Assembly: GCA_017934045.1 (NCBI GenBank)
Contig: JAGBKK010000024.1
Location: 1-64,000 of the forward strand
DNA length: 64,000 nucleotides
DNA from: Neisseriaceae bacterium
GTDB taxonomy: Bacteria > Pseudomonadota > Gammaproteobacteria > Burkholderiales > Neisseriaceae
Direction: 5' to 3'
Shown here: piece after piece, positions 60,929 through 64,000 of the stretch
How the letters are laid out: every line of letters starts with the position of its first letter
Numbering within the stretch: position 1 is the stretch's first letter
Notes under the pieces: generated by a model
Database searches by the model: none
What the model saw: only the letters and a program-made list of their open reading frames with translations
Told to the model about the DNA's origin: nothing
Position numbers and translations under genes: made by a program

Positions 60929-61765
60929 ATGCAACAAACATATTCATATCAATTCCCAGAAAATTTTGAACAAAAACTTAATGATATTCTTGAAGAAAAA
61001 TGTTTGGTAAAAAAATTAAAAGTTAATCGTATTAAAAATGAAGATATAACAATAGATAACTCGCATGAGCATCGAGTTAATTTTAAAATTTTAGTAACTG
61101 AACCAGATGATATAACGCAATTAGTCAATTTTTTTCCTAAATTGATAACAGAAACGAATAATATATTAAAAAATACTGGACTTTTTGTTAATACAGATAG
61201 TATAGATTTTCGATATTCACAAGTTTTAAGCACAAAAAATAATGATTTGCGTATAGAAGGAAAATTAGCACTTAATGAATTTAAAAAAAGAAATAAAAGT
61301 TATATTTCCCTACCAGCAGTAACTAACGATGACAATTTAAAAACACTTCATCAAGAAATTCAAGAAAAGCTTTATCAAGGGCAGCCTGAACTTGCTCTTG
61401 ACCGTTTGCATACATTTGCAACAACATATTTGAGAAAAATATGTACAAAATATCAAATTGACACAATCAATAAAAGTAATGGTGATAATTTACCTTTACA
61501 CAGTTTAATAGGGAGTTTGGTTAGAAAATATGAACAACAAAACTGTTTATCAGAATTTTCCACTAATGCTTTAAAAAATAGTATTTCTATATTTGAGAAA
61601 TACAATACAATAAGAAATGACCAAAGTTATGCTCACGATAATGAAGAAATATTAAATAAAAATGAAGCACAATTCGTGGTTACAGTCATTATCAATTTAT
61701 TAAATTTTATTGACAGTATTGAAAACAATCAATCTTATACTTCATTATTTTATAGCCCAAAATAA
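60929..61765 (+). CDS. Abi_C/HEPN-like protein, probable defence gene
   Basis: 278 residues, AT-rich, soluble. The C-terminal 130 residues resemble the Abi_C (abortive infection C-terminus) domain: LHSLIGSLVRKY, ALKNSISIFEKYNTIRNDQSYAHDNE and the following helix FVVTVIINLLNFIDSIE. R229-x6-H236 fits the HEPN RNase motif RX4-6H. N-terminal 130 residues are of unknown fold. AAAAGGATTATT precedes the ATG. It ends 1 bp before mnmE, so it has been inserted between rraA and mnmE without damage. Activity is inference. Confidence 0.65.
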   Translation: MQQTYSYQFPENFEQKLNDILEEKCLVKKLKVNRIKNEDITIDNSHEHRVNFKILVTEPDDITQLVNFFPKLITETNNILKNTGLFVNTDSIDFRYSQVLSTKNNDLRIEGKLALNEFKKRNKSYISLPAVTNDDNLKTLHQEIQEKLYQGQPELALDRLHTFATTYLRKICTKYQIDTINKSNGDNLPLHSLIGSLVRKYEQQNCLSEFSTNALKNSISIFEKYNTIRNDQSYAHDNEEILNKNEAQFVVTVIINLLNFIDSIENNQSYTSLFYSPK

Positions 61766-61766
61766 T

Positions 61767-63116
61767 ATGAACAACACACAACACACCGACACCATAGCCG
61801 CTATTGCCACTGCCACAGGCGGGGGCGTGGGAATTGTGCGGGTTTCGGGCAAAAATTTATTGCCGCTTGCCCAAGAAATCAGCCATAAGCAAAATATTTC
61901 GCCACGAAAAGCGGAATTTTGTTCGTTTTTTGATGAGCAAAACGAAGTTTTAGATCAAGGCTTGTTGCTGTTTTTTCCAGCCCCCCACTCTTTTACGGGC
62001 GAAGATGTGATTGAGTTACACGGACATGGCGGAGGAGTTGTGCTGAATTTGCTTTTGCAACGCGTTTTGCAACTTGGGGCAAGAATGGCAGAAGCAGGCG
62101 AATTTTCTCGCCGTGCGTTTTTAAACGGCAAAATGGATTTAGCCCAAGCCGAAAGTGTGGCAGATTTAATCGCCGCGTCAGGCGAAAAAGCGGCACGCAT
62201 GGCGGCTCGTTCGTTAAGTGGTATATTTTCTAATAAAATCAATGTCTTATTGCGAAAATTGATTGATTTACGCATGTTGGTCGAAGCAGTCATGGATTTT
62301 CCCGAAGAAGACGAAGATTTTTTACAAAACGCAAATATAAGCAAACAAATCAAAGACTTAAAAGCAGAAATTGAAGCCATATTCGCCACAGCACGGCAAG
62401 GGGCGGTGTTGCGAGAGGGCTTGCATATTGTGTTAGTGGGAGCCCCAAATGTGGGCAAATCGTCTTTGCTCAACGCCTTATCGGGCGAAGATACGGCGAT
62501 TGTAACCGATATTGCAGGCACAACGCGTGATATGGTGCGTGAGCAAATTTTAATAGACGGCGTGCCTGTCTTTATTACCGACACCGCAGGTTTGCGGCAA
62601 ACTACTGATATTATTGAACAAAAAGGTATAGAACGCGGACTTTCCACTGCCAAAAACGCAGACGCTGTACTGATTTTAAGCGAAAGCAAACAAGCCTTAT
62701 CCGCTGAAACCGCACAATTATTAGCCGATATTCCGCAGGAAATTCAACGCATTTTTGTGGTGAATAAAATCGACAAAACAAATGAGCCGCCTGCGTTAGA
62801 GAGCAACGACAAGGGCGATACAATCAAACTGTCCGCCAAAACAGGGGCAGGTTTAAACTTATTAAAACAAGTTTTATTGAACATTATCGGAAAAACGCCA
62901 AATGACGAAGGCTTATTTTTAGCCCGCACCCGCCATTTAGAAGCCTTGCAAAACGCTTTGAGCGAATTAGATAACGCATTGATTTATCTACAACAAAACG
63001 ACTTACTCGCCGAACACTTACGCCACACGCAAAATGAATTAGGCAAAATCACAGGCGAATTTAGCCCTGACGATTTATTAGGCGAAATTTTTAGTAGATT
63101 TTGTATTGGGAAGTAG
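61767..63116 (+). CDS. mnmE: MnmE (TrmE), tRNA-modifying GTPase
   Basis: 449 residues from the ATG at 61767. N-terminal DTIAAIATATGGGVGIVRVSG, G1 GAPNVGKSSLLN, DIAGTTRD, DTAGLRQT and NKID motifs of the inserted G domain, and the C-terminal FCIGK with the essential Cys. Acts with MnmG at the wobble uridine of tRNAs. Confidence 0.97.
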   Translation: MNNTQHTDTIAAIATATGGGVGIVRVSGKNLLPLAQEISHKQNISPRKAEFCSFFDEQNEVLDQGLLLFFPAPHSFTGEDVIELHGHGGGVVLNLLLQRVLQLGARMAEAGEFSRRAFLNGKMDLAQAESVADLIAASGEKAARMAARSLSGIFSNKINVLLRKLIDLRMLVEAVMDFPEEDEDFLQNANISKQIKDLKAEIEAIFATARQGAVLREGLHIVLVGAPNVGKSSLLNALSGEDTAIVTDIAGTTRDMVREQILIDGVPVFITDTAGLRQTTDIIEQKGIERGLSTAKNADAVLILSESKQALSAETAQLLADIPQEIQRIFVVNKIDKTNEPPALESNDKGDTIKLSAKTGAGLNLLKQVLLNIIGKTPNDEGLFLARTRHLEALQNALSELDNALIYLQQNDLLAEHLRHTQNELGKITGEFSPDDLLGEIFSRFCIGK

Positions 63117-63138
63117 TTTTTTTCAGGCAGCCTGAAAA

Positions 63139-63166
63139 AAAACGGCAGTTTTTTGACTGCCGTTTT
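63139..63166. terminator. Bidirectional terminator
   Basis: AAAACGGCAGT/ACTGCCGTTTT stem with T tract on both sides, between convergent mnmE and the sugar-binding gene; an uptake sequence lies next to it. Confidence 0.85.
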
Positions 63167-63182
63167 CATTACTGGATAAAAA

Positions 63183-64000
63183 TTATTTATCGCCTTTAAC
63201 AATGATGGCGTAAGGCACATTCAGCGTTGTGCCACCATCAAAGGGAATGTCAATGCCGTCACTGGCACTTTTGCCCAAAGCCAAGTTTTCCGCAATTTGA
63301 TACGCCAATTTCGATTGACCAACCACATCTTGCAGTACTGTACCAGCCATTTCGCCGTTTTTCACCGCTTCTTGGGCTTCGTCAATGGCGTTCATACCAA
63401 ACAAGGGTAAAGGTTTCATATTGGCTTCTTTGAATGCGTCCAAAGCACCCAACACCAAGTCATCGGTATTACCCACCATCACTTCCATTTTTTTGATTTG
63501 TCCTGACTTAATCCAGCCAGCAACAATTTCTTTGGCTTTATCGCGTTCAGTGTTGGTGTCTTCGGTCATTGGAATGCGTTCAATATTCAAACCAGAATCA
63601 TTGACGGTACGCATAAAGAACTGCGAACGCACTTGCATTTTCTTATTGTCTTTCGCACCTTCAATAATGACAAATTGCATTTTGCCATCGGTATTCAAAT
63701 CCCATTCAGGGTGTTTTTTCCATTGATCAACCACCATTCTGCCTTGATAAGCACCTGCTTGCTCGGCAGATGAAGCCACCGAAATCACATTATCAAAACG
63801 AGAATGAATGGCTTTGGAAGCAGGACGGCGTGCAGCAATAATGGTTACGCCTTTTTCTTTGGCATATTGCAACACTTCTTGTATCGGTGTTTCAGCATCT
63901 TTGCCTTTAATGGCTTTGAACACCACCACCACCGATTTTGCACCGTTATCAATCATACCTTTCACTTGATTGACTTGATTCATTAAATCGTCTTTGGTTT
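63183..64000 (-). CDS. mglB: Galactose/glucose-binding ABC transporter protein (MglB-like), partial
   Basis: The frame is open through the right edge, so the N-terminus with its signal peptide is missing. VKGMIDNGAKSVVVVFKAI, GVTIIAARRPASKAI, MRTVNDSGLNIERI, VMVGNTDDLVLGALDAFKEANM and the C-terminal GGTTLNVPYAIIVKGDK match periplasmic galactose-binding proteins. The last gene codes end just after the terminator. Confidence 0.88.
   Translation of the reverse strand, partial: TKDDLMNQVNQVKGMIDNGAKSVVVVFKAIKGKDAETPIQEVLQYAKEKGVTIIAARRPASKAIHSRFDNVISVASSAEQAGAYQGRMVVDQWKKHPEWDLNTDGKMQFVIIEGAKDNKKMQVRSQFFMRTVNDSGLNIERIPMTEDTNTERDKAKEIVAGWIKSGQIKKMEVMVGNTDDLVLGALDAFKEANMKPLPLFGMNAIDEAQEAVKNGEMAGTVLQDVVGQSKLAYQIAENLALGKSASDGIDIPFDGGTTLNVPYAIIVKGDK

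Overview
The window comes from a Neisseriaceae chromosome. The 12-mer AGGCTGCCTGAA and close variants (AGGTTGCCTGAA, AGGTAGCCTGAA), in both orientations, are scattered throughout. This is the DNA-uptake-sequence dialect reported for Simonsiella and relatives, so a Simonsiella/Alysiella-like host is likely. The gene order lptCAB-rpoN, the ProQ/FinO protein, UbiX, MnmE and RraA also fit a betaproteobacterium of this family.

Positions 1 to about 43,100 are the right part of an integrative conjugative element (ICE). Nearly all its genes run on the minus strand. Its right end is a 45-bp duplicate of the 3' end of a tRNA-Lys(CTT) gene (43055-43099), the expected attR. The intact tRNA and the integrase should lie left of the window. 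Read in transcription order (right to left) the element carries: a region of small, mostly membrane, unknown proteins with two tRNA genes, a VirB1 transglycosylase, a DUF29 protein and an RdgC-like protein (about 28-43 kb); a secreted nuclease; a VirB7-VirB8-ParA/TraL-SSB-VirB9-VirB10 block; a 1911-residue primase/polyvalent protein; VirB3-VirB4-VirB2-VirD4; TrbM; several unknowns; a DinJ/YafQ toxin-antitoxin pair; and two large polyvalent proteins, one split by a frameshift at a TTTTTTC heptamer. VirB5, VirB6, VirB11, a relaxase and an integrase were not found here.

Positions 43,100 to 64,000 are chromosome: a zinc metallopeptidase, ubiX, a lipoprotein, proQ, tatD, the LPS cluster kdsD-kdsC-lptC-lptA-lptB, rpoN, an LD-carboxypeptidase, a second nuclease, tyrA, dusB, fumarase, rraA, mnmE and a partial sugar-binding protein. 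Two AT-rich insertions sit among these housekeeping genes. One is an ATPase plus a predicted zinc-finger/PD-(D/E)XK protein between fumarase and rraA. The other is an Abi_C/HEPN-like gene between rraA and mnmE. Both look like defence genes and both are preceded by the same type of short repeat.

The most notable observation is that the ICE encodes a 182-residue protein (39165-39713) whose main part is clearly homologous to only the C-terminal third of the chromosomal ATPase, without its Walker A, Walker B and switch-histidine residues. It could be a decoy, an immunity factor or a degraded relative. Other unusual structure includes a folded leader before a gene without an AUG start, internal ribosome-binding sites at module boundaries of the giant proteins, and a set of long-loop hairpins ending in T-tracts between ICE operons.
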